Shown here one piece after another: positions 48,182 through 58,483 of a DNA stretch of 64,000 bases. Made by a program: the position numbers and the translations under genes. Source of the stretch: Talinum fruticosum (lineage: Eukaryota; Streptophyta; Magnoliopsida; Caryophyllales; Talinaceae); NCBI GenBank assembly GCA_021018815.1, contig JAITYX010000087.1, positions 496,001-560,000 of the forward strand, written 5' to 3'. The notes beneath the pieces were generated by a model. It made no database searches. It was given only the letters and a program-made list of their open reading frames with translations, and had not been told where the DNA came from. Each line of letters begins with the position of its first letter. Position 1 is the stretch's first letter.

Positions 48182-48784
48182 GGTTTCCTTTTACTTCCAA
48201 TTTTGATGTATTATACATTTATTATAAATTAGACATGATTTTTTTGAAGTTTACATATTTCATAAGAGAATAATGAAATTATGAATGAAATATTGAGGCG
48301 ACCACTTTAATTTCCTTTAATGATGCAAGATGTAACAGGAACCAGAATTCTCTTGTTGTGATTAACAATGAGATTGGATTTACAAGACAAAAAATGGAGT
48401 GTACATGCAACGTAGATCGATTCACAAATAAGGGTAGAAGGATCGAATAGTCAAATGGAAACAAAAGGTCATAAATAATAGTCATTCATGTTTATCACAT
48501 TTTCTTTCCATTTGACTCCTCGACCTTCTACCCTTCTTTGTGGATCGGCCTATGTTGCATGTACACTTCATGTTTTGTCTCGTAAAACTGACCTCATTGT
48601 TAATCACAATAAGGGAATTCCGCTTCCTATTATGTATTCGAGTCATTAAAGCAAACTAAATGGATGACCTCAATATTTCATTCATATTTCATTATTATCT
48701 TATGAATTACATAAACTTAAAAAATCATGGCCTCTAGTTTACGATCATGTATAATAAAACAAACTTACAACCAAAAAGGAAATC
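48182..48784. mobile_element. Fold-back element copy 2, uninterrupted
   Basis: It runs from GGTTTCCTTTTACTTCC to CCAAAAAGGAAATC. Both arms match in inverted orientation almost to a central loop near 48480. It is a non-coding fold-back or long-TIR element. I cannot name the superfamily, because no clear target duplication is visible. Confidence 0.8.
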
Positions 48785-48785
48785 G

Positions 48786-49170
48786 AAAATTTAGATAATT
48801 GGATAAATTAGTCCACCCATAAGTTCAACTCATCAAAATAAATAAATTTGATAACAAATTTATCTTTATAACAAATATTTGGGGAGATCCCTATATCCAA
48901 ATACCTTTCTAATTGTTTTACATTTTCACATTTATATTTTCTCCCTATTGGTCCTTAAATATATAACCACAAATTTTTCTATTTCCTCAAACCCTAAACC
49001 ATAAATATTTTTATTTCTCTAAACTATAACCATATTTGGATACCAATTTCAATAATTGGATAAATGAGTTCACCCTAACATCAAATCATCAAAATAAACA
49101 AATTTGGATACAAATTTATCTTTATAAGAAGGTTTTTGGGGATTACCCTATATCCAAATTATTTTTCTAT
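48786..49170. repeat. Second and third copies of the flank segment
   Basis: Same words as 47972-48181. The third copy is shorter and more divergent. Confidence 0.7.
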
Positions 49171-50036
49171 TTCTCTAAAACTCTAAACAAATTTGGATGC
49201 ACTCTTTTGATCTACCACTCTTACCTATCATATTTCGTTATAATTATCACAAATCTTAAACTCCTAAACCCATTTCTCAAAATCACAAACATTTTACAAA
49301 TTTCCAATTTAATAAACTAAACAAATGTTACCCACATTCTCAATATTCAATATTTCAACAAAGATTCAAATTTCAACAATCTCAAACATTACCCACATTC
49401 TCAACATTCACATAATTACCGCAAATACATTCAACATTTAACTATAATACATTTTCTAAATAACTTAAAGTGAAAAATAAGAGAGGATAGAGATTTATAC
49501 CTAAGAACCAATAACGGCGAGGGTGAGGAGAGGTTTCACAACGAGAATTTGAGGAGATCTACATTTAAAAGAGACGAGAGGAAACTATAAAGAAATAAAA
49601 GATTAAGAGAGAGGAGATCTAGATAGCGAGAGTGAGGAGAGGTTTACCTATTCAAGTCAACCGGCGAGGAACAAATTCCAGATCCGATAAGAAGGTACGT
49701 GAAAGAGAGAAAACTATAGAAAGCGATAAGACCGAGAGTAGATGTAAATGGGCGTGGAAACAGCGGATCGCGTTTTTAACTTGATCTAAAGACATATGAC
49801 GACGGTTCCGTCATAGAATCATCGTCATATGTCACATTTAGTAATGGTTACTGTTAAAAGAACGGTAGTTAAATGTTTCAGAACACCTATGACGACGGTT
49901 CTTACATTAGAATCGTCGTGATATGTGTTAAAAAAGCCTATTATTTACAAAAATACCATCGATCCAGTTTTCATAACGGTTTGCTCTTTTAATCGTCATT
50001 AAAAACCCGTCATTAAAAGTGGTTCCTGTAATAGTG
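49171..50036. other. Right internal and subterminal part of CACTA-1
   Basis: AT-rich sequence, a purine-rich leader-like part (49500-49760) with two copies of GAGTGAGGAGAGGTTT-like sequence, then GACGACGGTTC motifs up to the right terminal repeat. Confidence 0.5.
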
Positions 50037-50039
50037 ATT

Positions 50040-50716
50040 ACTTGTTTAATAAATGTAATTTTGTATTACAAGTGATAATATATATGAACATTATATACCT
50101 CTGTTTCATATAATGTTATATAAATTAGTTTTATATAGAGTTATGTAATTTTATTTTACATACTAAATATATGATATGTTTGTATGAGTAATTCATATTA
50201 ATTGTAAAATTTATTTTTATATAATATGAGTTAGATGATATTATTCAAGTTAGTTTTAGAATTAATATGAATATATTTTATATAAATTCATAATATCAAG
50301 TAGAAATTTATTTTGTAAAAGTTATATGTAAATTAGTTTTTCATATCAATTTTATGCATCTTTGTGATGTATAAAATATTAGGCTAGACGACACTAAATA
50401 TTATATAAATTCGTTTTATATAATATTCACTTAAAAACTTATATTATATGAATTTGTTTTATATAATGTTTGATTATATAAATTTGTTTTTACATATAGT
50501 CATGGTAAATTAGTTTTACCTAATCTATATTTGTATGATATGTTCATATATATTAGGTAAATATTATATGATAAGTATTTTATATAAATATGTCTTTTAT
50601 AATGTCAAGAAAATTCATTCTATCTTAATTAAGTAATTTAGTATAGTTTATTTTTGATGTAGAAATATTTACATCAGGTTATTAATCAAATATATATGTG
50701 TATATAGATTTGTTTT
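50040..50716. repeat. AT-rich repeat block between CACTA-1 and the solo LTR
   Basis: TATATAAATT-GTTTTATATAA-like words recur every 30-60 bases. They are imperfect palindromes. The same class of sequence continues at 53393. Confidence 0.7.
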
Positions 50717-53387
50717 TGTAACGCCCTGATTACCATCCCTTAATAATTCTCTAACTCAAGAACATTAGGTCGGGTCGCAGCGGAAGTTAACGTCCGAAGG
50801 CGTTACCGCCGTCCTAACAAGAGGACAAGGCTAGATTGAAATACCATAATAACTAGTGTCCATCAGCTAGGCTTCGGTAAGTTTGGGTAACGTTAAATGT
50901 TACGTTGCAGAGTGCCGTGCTGATTACTTAAGTAAATCAACCCCACGAGTACGGTTCTAGTACATGTTTACGGACGTTAGTGGCCAATACAAAAGGAATT
51001 ACGCCATGTCTAGCTACAACCCAAAATCAAACCCAAAATTTGTGAGGTTGAGCATCACTGGGAGCATCTAACCCATCACAGGACAATGGCAATGAAATAT
51101 CCGGCTATGTCTTGCTCCCACCGAGGCTTCTTAGGCGAAGGGTCATTAACGGATGCCTTCCCTAAAAACAAAAACATCAAAATAATTTAAAGAATGAGTC
51201 GAAACTCGGTACGGGCATTCCTGCACGGTAAAATAATTTTGAACCACATTGATTGAGCGCGCGCATTTCAATTCATTTTAGTTTGAAATCGGGGGAGAGA
51301 ATATAATTAAAACTTGCTTGCCGGTTATTATCTAAAAGTGGAACCCCTTGATAATTGATACGATCTTAGTAAGGTGCACACCTCCCGGGCCGACCGAGAA
51401 CCCGAGTTGAAGCCGCGCGGGTTGGGCATAAGCCACGATTATTGATAATTGATGGGCATAAGCCCCGATAATTGATAATTGGGCGGGGACCACTTGATTA
51501 GGTGGCAAAACTTGATTTGCAAATGGTTCATTATTAATTATATATATGAGAAATGTTGAGATTTGATGAAATATGTGAGTTTTGAAAGGTACGGGCAATG
51601 AACGTACTCGAGCCGAGGATGTTTGCTTTCTCCCCGTTTTATGAAAATTTAAGTTACTAACTTTCCAGCAATCGAAGTGGCCTCGGTTATGTTTCAAATA
51701 GATTTCCCTTGTTAATAAGGTTTTCTTGAGTTTTAATACTTGAATTCGTATAATCGTGGGTAATTTGATTTATTTTCTTTATTTGTTACGTAATCAATTA
51801 AGCTAAGATTTTTGTTACTCCACTACCTTGCACTAATTCCGTTTAGATCATGATTGAGCATGTACTCGTTAAAGTAGTCGACTAGATCAAGCAGTGATAT
51901 TCGCACGATGTGATGCGTTACGGACTCAAATTAAGAAATGAAATTACGCATATACATGTATATATATATACTTATGCATGTATACAAGTACCTAAACACT
52001 TCATAATTAATATTGCTATTATTATTATTGCCGTTGTTATTGTTATAAATAGATGCAACTAATTCGATTAATTATCTAAGGCTAACTTATCTTCGACCCT
52101 TATTCCTAACGTAATTTCTTTATTTCTCACTTCATCGAGTTCAAACCCATAACTAAGTGATTACTCAACCTATCAATGCCTTTCTACATGGAGGCTTCAC
52201 AATTAACCATGTTGCTCAATTCATACATATGTCAACTTAAGGTCGGGGCATTACTTCCCCACAACTCACATTCGCAATCACAATTACGCATGCTTAACAT
52301 TTGAACTATTTTCTCAAATTTCTGCAGTTACACATTAGCCAGTTCAACCTATGCATATACTTTGCCCTACGTTTGCTCAATACAGTCATTCTCCAAAATC
52401 TCGGAATTCATCCAATACTCAATTAAATAACTAAACATCCCTAATTTCGTTCTCTACATTATAATTTCTCAATAACAGTTTCATTCCTTCGCATTTATAC
52501 ATAATCAATCCATCAAAGCCACAACTCCACCATCCACACCAAATCGAATTTTTCAAAATTAATCTTCAAATTCACTCAACACATACTTCTAAGTCATATG
52601 CTTTAATTTATAGTTACAATTGCCTAAACAAATCAGAACTTGATAATTTTAGGGTTTAGCATGTTTACCTTCGATTCGAAGCGGAGAAGTTGAGGAGGAC
52701 GAGCAGAGGTGATGGTGGTCGGCGACTGCACCGGCAACCGCCCGGCAGAGGTGGCGATGAACTACGGCTAGTGGTTGGCCGTCAGGTGGCCGCGGCGGGA
52801 AACCCTGCAGCGCCTAGCGGGAGGCAGAGAGAGACGGCGAGAGCGCGAGAAAGGGAGGAAGCGAGACAGAGAGGGACGGGGACGACCGGCGCCGGTCTCC
52901 CGCCGGTGTCGCGCCGCTGTGGCTGGCCGGAGAAGTGCCGCGAGGAAGAGGAAGCAGGGGAAAGGGAGGAGCAGGGGAGGAGGGAGGAGCAGGGGAATGA
53001 AGCAAATGAAGGTTTGAAACCGAGCTTGCCCGATTATCTCGATCTTAACCGCCTTCCTCTCTTTTTTTTTTTTTTTTTTTCCAGATTATTCTATGTCCGG
53101 ATTTTTCTTAAAAAAATCTGGCTTATTTATTTTATTTTTACTTTTATTTATTATTATTATTATTGTTACTTTTTAATTTTATATTAACCATGACGTTCAC
53201 AAATTATAACTTTATTATGAGATTTTTATTAGGGCCACTTCGTTGCCTTAACGGCATAACGCATGTATATAAAAAAAATACTTTAAATATAAAATGTCGA
53301 ATTGAAGTGCACGCGCTCAATCATATAAATCTTATAATTAATGAATTAATTAAATAAACAATGTGGTTTAGGGTCGGGTTGTTACGA
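50717..53387 (-). mobile_element. Inverted solo LTR related to the Tekay-like element (TSD GTTTT)
   Basis: It starts TGTAACGCCC and ends GGGTCGGGTTGTTACGA, the reverse complement of the Tekay LTR ends, with GTTTT at 50712-50716 and 53388-53392. The central parts (51240-51560 and 52690-53010) match the LTR's GGGGCTTATGCCC repeat and GC-rich block. Divergence from the two LTRs at 32-43 kb is clearly greater than between them. No internal region is present, so it formed by LTR-LTR recombination. Confidence 0.9.
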
Positions 53388-53392
53388 GTTTT

Positions 53393-54000
53393 ATATAATA
53401 TGAATTTATTTTTCATCTAATCGGTTGATTAAAATTATATAAATTTATTTTATATAATATAGCATAACTTTGCTTTACACGATCTGCTAATATTACATAA
53501 ATTAGTTTTATGTAATGTATGGTTTTCATTCAATATAACGTCAATTAGTTTAATTTATATATATTTGATTTCATATAACACTATGTGTTTTTGTTTCACA
53601 TAACGTTAATCACCTAAATATTATGTAAATGTGTTTTATGCAATACTAGGTAAATTTGCTCTTTTATCTATTGATAATTGAACAATTTTTTTTTGAAAAA
53701 GTATGTAAATATTGTTTTACATAATACCAAGTGATTATGTAAATTAGTTTTACGTAAGGTCTAATGAATATATTAATTCGTTTAGTATAAAATTATGAGA
53801 ATTTGTTTTGCATAAAAGATTTTAATATCTTTGTGATATTTTAAATTTTTGTTAAATATGTTTAACATGTTAAATGTAATTAAATTATAAAGTTCCTAAT
53901 TCATGTTACATGTGATGATTATGAGCCTAGAGAAATTTTCGAATGTGTGATATGGATGATGAGGTTTTAAATAGTTTAGTTACATTGATGTGCCTAATGC
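53393..54000. repeat. AT-rich repeat block to the right of the solo LTR
   Basis: Continues the ATGTAAATTAGTTTTACGTAA-type words seen at 50040-50716. It runs directly into the copia gag relic. Confidence 0.65.
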
Positions 54001-54011
54001 CCTTCTTTTAT

Positions 54012-54720
54012 AATTGTAGACATGTTAACAAATGACATTATTGGTGGTTTGTCCACTATTAAGATGCAAGATAGTACTAAGTATGACATCCGGCATATAG
54101 AAATTCAATTTTTTCTAACAGAGCATGAGGTTTTGATAACCTTAACGACTCATCGTTGCTAAGTTTGTAAATACTGCTAATGAGCAGTATCAACGAGGAT
54201 ATGAAGGCATATGATGCCTAGAGCAAAAAGGATCGTAAGACACAACAAATTATGTCACATAGCATGCATAACAATCAAATTGGAGAGTTTGAAGATTGTC
54301 TCACTACTAATGATATATGGGATAAACTCAAAATTAGATTTGATATGACTTTTGTTATGAAGATTACGTATTTTGAATATAACGTGTATGTAGTACCAAA
54401 TGGATTCTAGTAGTAGTATAGCTAAGCATGTACGAATCATGAGTATATTGGTTCGAGATCTTAAAGCTGTTGGGCGAAAAATCTCCGAGGAGGAACAAGT
54501 CTTACATGTGATTCGGGCTCTTCTTGATAATAATGTACATTGGAAGAAGGTTAAGCTCACTATAACTCATAGTGAACATCTAAAAGCCTTCGCACATATT
54601 TAGAGGTGGCTCGAGATGGAAAAAGAACGTGTAAAGACAATTTCTTTTACCAATCTAAAAACAAGTCAAATCTAGAACTAGTGGGCACTTAGTTTAAGGA
54701 TAATATGAAGAAAATGTGTT
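54012..54720 (+). pseudogene. Ty1/copia gag relic
   Basis: MLTNDIIGGLSTIKMQDSTK begins at 54019. After stops, MDSSSSIAKHVRIMSILVRD, SEEEQVLHVIRALLD and LTITHSEHLKAFAHI follow at 54400-54600, matching the UBN2-type gag of copia elements. The frame is broken before 54400. Confidence 0.75.
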
Positions 54721-56340
54721 ACTTCTTCACATCACTCTCCCATGTTTTTGTCGAAACTAAGTTTCATTTGAAAATATGGTAGTTCCTTTTTCTATCATGG
54801 CGATGTGTTTGTGGCCATGGCTCATTAAAAAATTGATTGAATAAATTTTTCTTGACATGAATGTTAATTATATATTTCTTGGCCTATTTTAGTTTCATAT
54901 TGTGGTTGTGATTATGAACTTATTGAGTGACTTGCTAGACTTGGTATCTTTTGACCAAGATAAAATGAGTTAGCTAGCTAAATATTTTTTGGATCAATTC
55001 GCTAAGGTTAAGTAACTAATTGAAAATCATATTTTTACTTAGTATTTTGATTAGGAAGTATTTTTAGTAAGACTTATATGACATCAAAACCCCTACAATT
55101 GATCCACTTTTGACATTTATGGAACCTTGAACGACAAGGCAATGTCAAACAGCTTGAGTTTTTTTTCATTTTTTAATGACTATTCACAATATAGGTATGA
55201 GTAACTATTGTATTGTTGACACAAAGTGTTAGATGTGTTCAACATTTTGTGACATGGGTAGAGACAATTATGATGACGAGTTAAGACTATTTTGAACTAA
55301 TCTTTATAGTGAATAAGCTTTCTATAATGAGTTTATATAATTAAATAAGGAAAAGATATATATATATAAACTACTTTCGATTCCTCGTACTCAACATTTA
55401 CATGTTGTGAAATATAGAAATCGCACATCATTTTGATATGGTCAAGTTAATGATGACTCAAATTATGTGAAGTGCATATATATCCACTACACCATAAAAA
55501 AGTTATGGAATGGTATAAAAAGTCTTTTTAGGCCTCTTTATATTTGTTTGCTAGTTATTTTCATAACTAGGCCACGAGATATGAAAACTTGGTGTTACCA
55601 TGACTGATATTGACAAACTAGAAATGTCGACCTTCTTATGGATAAGTTCCTAAATATTGGTGAATTTAAAAAGGACCTAAAATTTTATGAGTTACAATAA
55701 AGATATACAACTATTTCTCGGTGAGTGGGAGAATTTGTGTGTTCATCAAGGCACCGAGGATAGTGTAATTCCTCCGAGATGAAAGCAACATAAAGGAAAA
55801 AGTCCTACTGTTCTAAATGGTGAAGAGAATCATCTTTGAGAATAATTTTTGTTCTTAGTCTTTAACTCTTAATGTGAAGTTAGTTTACACATCAAGGATC
55901 CTATACATCCAAGGGATAGTAGGAGCGATTCTCTACCTACTATTGTAAATAGTGGAATTTTGTCCGATCAGGAGAATTATTTTGAGAATAAGTTTTGTTC
56001 TTAATCTCTAACACCTAATGTGAAGTTAATCTACACATTAAGGATCTCATATACCTAAGGGATAGTGGGAGTGATTCTATAAAGAGAAAATGGGAGGACT
56101 CCTATATCACATTAGGAAAATATAAAGATCTTTTTAGAAATAGAAATATTTCACATTTTCTGTAGAGGCTAATGATTCACCAAATCACAAGAAGTGGAGA
56201 TATGCTTGAAGGGGTAAAATGAACTCATCAAAGGGACCATTAAGAGTATAGGGTAATTTTTGATGTATTTAATTATTAGAGGTGCAATCCTCTTGGTTTG
56301 AACCTTCTATTTGGCTTTAGCTATCATTTTAGCGATTGGA
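54721..56340 (+). pseudogene. Ty1/copia integrase relic and decayed downstream part
   Basis: Near 55170 FNDYSQYRYE-like and near 55310 FYNEFI residues resemble the integrase core, and PRTQHLHVVKYRNRTSF at about 55381-55432 matches the conserved copia TPQ-x-NGVAER-NRT block. Everything is interrupted by stops. I recognise no reverse transcriptase. A duplicated segment lies at 55806-56075. Confidence 0.6.
55806..56075 (+). repeat. Direct repeat of about 125 bp
   Basis: GAGAATAA-TTTTGTTCTTA...AATGTGAAGTTA...AAGGGATAGT-GGAG occurs at about 55837-55930 and 55980-56073, diverged by roughly 12-15%. Confidence 0.8.
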
Positions 56341-57844
56341 TTGTAGAGTAGACCAAAATGGTAACTACTTTTGGGAGTTTAAGATGGACGAATTGGTTCT
56401 TGAGCTCACCTACATACTACAAGCCTAGGAAAGTATCCCTTCTTTTTAAGCATAACTTGAACATTGTGGTTGGAATAAAGGAAACGTGCTTTGTCCTTTT
56501 TGAAGGCAACCACAGTTTCAAAGGTGTACAATTCATCATTATTAGCATCATGTTCTATCTCTATAACTGATTCCTTATTGGTCATTGTGGCACAAAGGTC
56601 GTCACTATCTATAGTGACTACAAGCCCTTTAATAAGCATTTTAACCTCCGTGCGGTGTAGAGAGCACTCGCTTGATGGTCATGAAGTCACGAGATGTCCT
56701 AAAGCAAATTAAAGGTAGCAAGGATGTCTAAAACTTGAAACTCCACATTTTGGTATCGGTCCTACATTTATGGGAAAAGTTATGGTACCCAGGACCATTC
56801 TTTTAGAGTTATCATATGCTCTAAGATATGCATTTTGCTTAGAGAGTTGGTGCTTCTTAACCCCCAATCTTTTGGAAATTCTCCAGGGCACACATTGATA
56901 GCGGACTCGCTATCAACCGGAGTTAGAAAGACAAACTTATTAGTGCAAGTCATTGTCAAATACAAGGAATTATTATGTGCATAGCCTTCTTAAGGTAGAT
57001 CCTTGTTATTAAGAGTGATAGGTGCTATGTTTATTATGGACCCATGTGAGCATTATAGCATCCGAGCCTACTTAGGAACCGAATTTCTAAAGGTTTTGGT
57101 TCTCCCCAAAAATCATCTCCTTCTATGGGTTTTGTGCCCTAGAAATCATCATCGTTGTTAGTCTTACTATCTTAACTTGCAACTATTACCTCATATAGAT
57201 CTTCTTCATCACTAGCCCTTAACCAACATATTTCGATTTAGTGTAAGGAAAGCTAGCTTTTGGTTTAGATCCTTTAACATTTTGGTATGAAAATATAAGG
57301 ATCTCAATTGTTTAGGGTAGGCTTAGAAAATATAGCTAATATTCCACTAAAAGGATTTTTATTGTTGCTTAGTTTTTGGGCAACCATAGGTAAAGGCATT
57401 TGTCAATACTCGAAACATATCTTCCAGTTTGTTTTTGAAAGTCCACCACAGTTTAGTATCGTGTCCCCTTGCATAATGATATTTACAAAAATTACTGGCC
57501 TCATAACTTTTTTATTGTTTGGTAGTTTTGATTATGCTCTAATGGGTAGAAATTCGATTTTGCCTTTAGGAAAAAGGCCATGTAAATCTTGAGCATAAGA
57601 AATGTTTATAGGAGTATATTCGATCTATTTATTCAATGTATTGACATCTGTACTCTTACTCATGGTCCCGAGTTTTTCTTGTCTTTACTCTAGTAATTGC
57701 TTCTATAATTAGTTGCGACTTTTGTAGACGTGGTCAACAGTTCTTCTTCGATCAGCATTCCAGGTGTCTTTAAGGGAAATAAAGGTCTTAAAAGGTAAGA
57801 ATTTTAGATGGTTATATGCAGGCCTTATGTTTTTAACAATGATC
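56341..57844 (-). pseudogene. Tat/Ogre-like gypsy protease region, broken
   Basis: On the minus strand, LTMTCTNKFVFLTPVDSESA and AINVCP (about 56960-56885) are followed by LRAYDNSKRMVLGTITFPIN (about 56825-56765), the aspartic protease block of Tat/Ogre gypsy elements. The usual DSG/DNG is DSE, so the active site is damaged. At about 56450-56415 MLKKKGYFPRL resembles the segment between protease and RT. The RT itself is absent, so the element is truncated at about 56340. Confidence 0.7.
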
Positions 57845-58483
57845 CTAATTGATCTTTTCTGAAGGCCTATCTATCTTGTGAGCATCTTTTGCTCTCCAAC
57901 GAGTGAGAAAATCAGTAAAACTTACTTTCTTTTCCCATTTGATAAGTTCTAAGTCAAATAGAGTAACCGGTAGATCAATATTGTAGGAGTATTGATGTAA
58001 GAACTCCTGGTAAAGATTAGTCCAATTGGTAACCTTACTTGGATCAACAACTTTATACCACTTCATGACATCTTTATCAAATATCCAAAGGAAAATAACA
58101 TAGTATGTGTCTTCAAGGACATCTTTTAAGGTCATTGCCCCTATAAAACTTCTAACATGATGATGGGGATTTTCTAAACCATGAAACTTAATATCGGGCA
58201 TGGTGAATTTTGGGGAAGCTTTTTCTTTTAGAATTGAAGTGAATCCCGTATGGTCAAAATAGTAACTCTTAAACATGGAAGACTCCCAAAACAATTTGTC
58301 TAATTGGTCAATCCGAGGATCAAATGGAGGTTTTTCAGCTCGAGGGACTTCTTCAACATGCTCCGATTTAACCTCTTCTTCCTCACCACTTTTGCTAGTT
58401 TTCTCCCATTTCTTAAGTATGAGCTCAAGGGTTTCAGTCATGAACTCAATTTTCTTATTTTGAGTTTCAATTTTGGCTTCCAT
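57845..58483 (-). CDS. Gypsy gag (retrotransposon gag core), Tat/Ogre-like
   Basis: This is a 212-residue open frame. After an acidic, coiled-coil-like N-terminus (EEEEVKSEHVEEVPRAEKPP) it has the gag core: FHGLENPHHHVRSFIGAMT, FDKDVMKWYKVVDPSKVTNW, LYQEFLHQYSYNIDLPVT and SFTDFLTRWRAKDAHKIDRP. These are characteristic of plant Ty3/gypsy gag. It forms part of a minus-strand element with protease remnants downstream (56700-56965) and leader upstream. It ends at a stop about 210 residues in, shorter than a full gag, so it is probably a fragment and not functional. Confidence 0.85.
   Translation of the reverse strand: MEAKIETQNKKIEFMTETLELILKKWEKTSKSGEEEEVKSEHVEEVPRAEKPPFDPRIDQLDKLFWESSMFKSYYFDHTGFTSILKEKASPKFTMPDIKFHGLENPHHHVRSFIGAMTLKDVLEDTYYVIFLWIFDKDVMKWYKVVDPSKVTNWTNLYQEFLHQYSYNIDLPVTLFDLELIKWEKKVSFTDFLTRWRAKDAHKIDRPSEKIN

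Larger units (their letters stand above)
30092..50036. mobile_element. CACTA-1, outermost element of the nest (TSD ATT)
   Basis: The left end is CACTACTATAGGAATCAC and the right end GTGGTTCCTGTAATAGTG, inverted copies, with ATT at 30089-30091 and 50037-50039. Subterminal repeats TATGACGACGGTTCT and their complement lie near both ends (30130-30400 and 49795-49925). Of the 19.9 kb, about 15.5 kb is inserted CACTA-2, so the original was about 4.4 kb. I recognise no transposase domain in the remaining parts. Confidence 0.9.
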
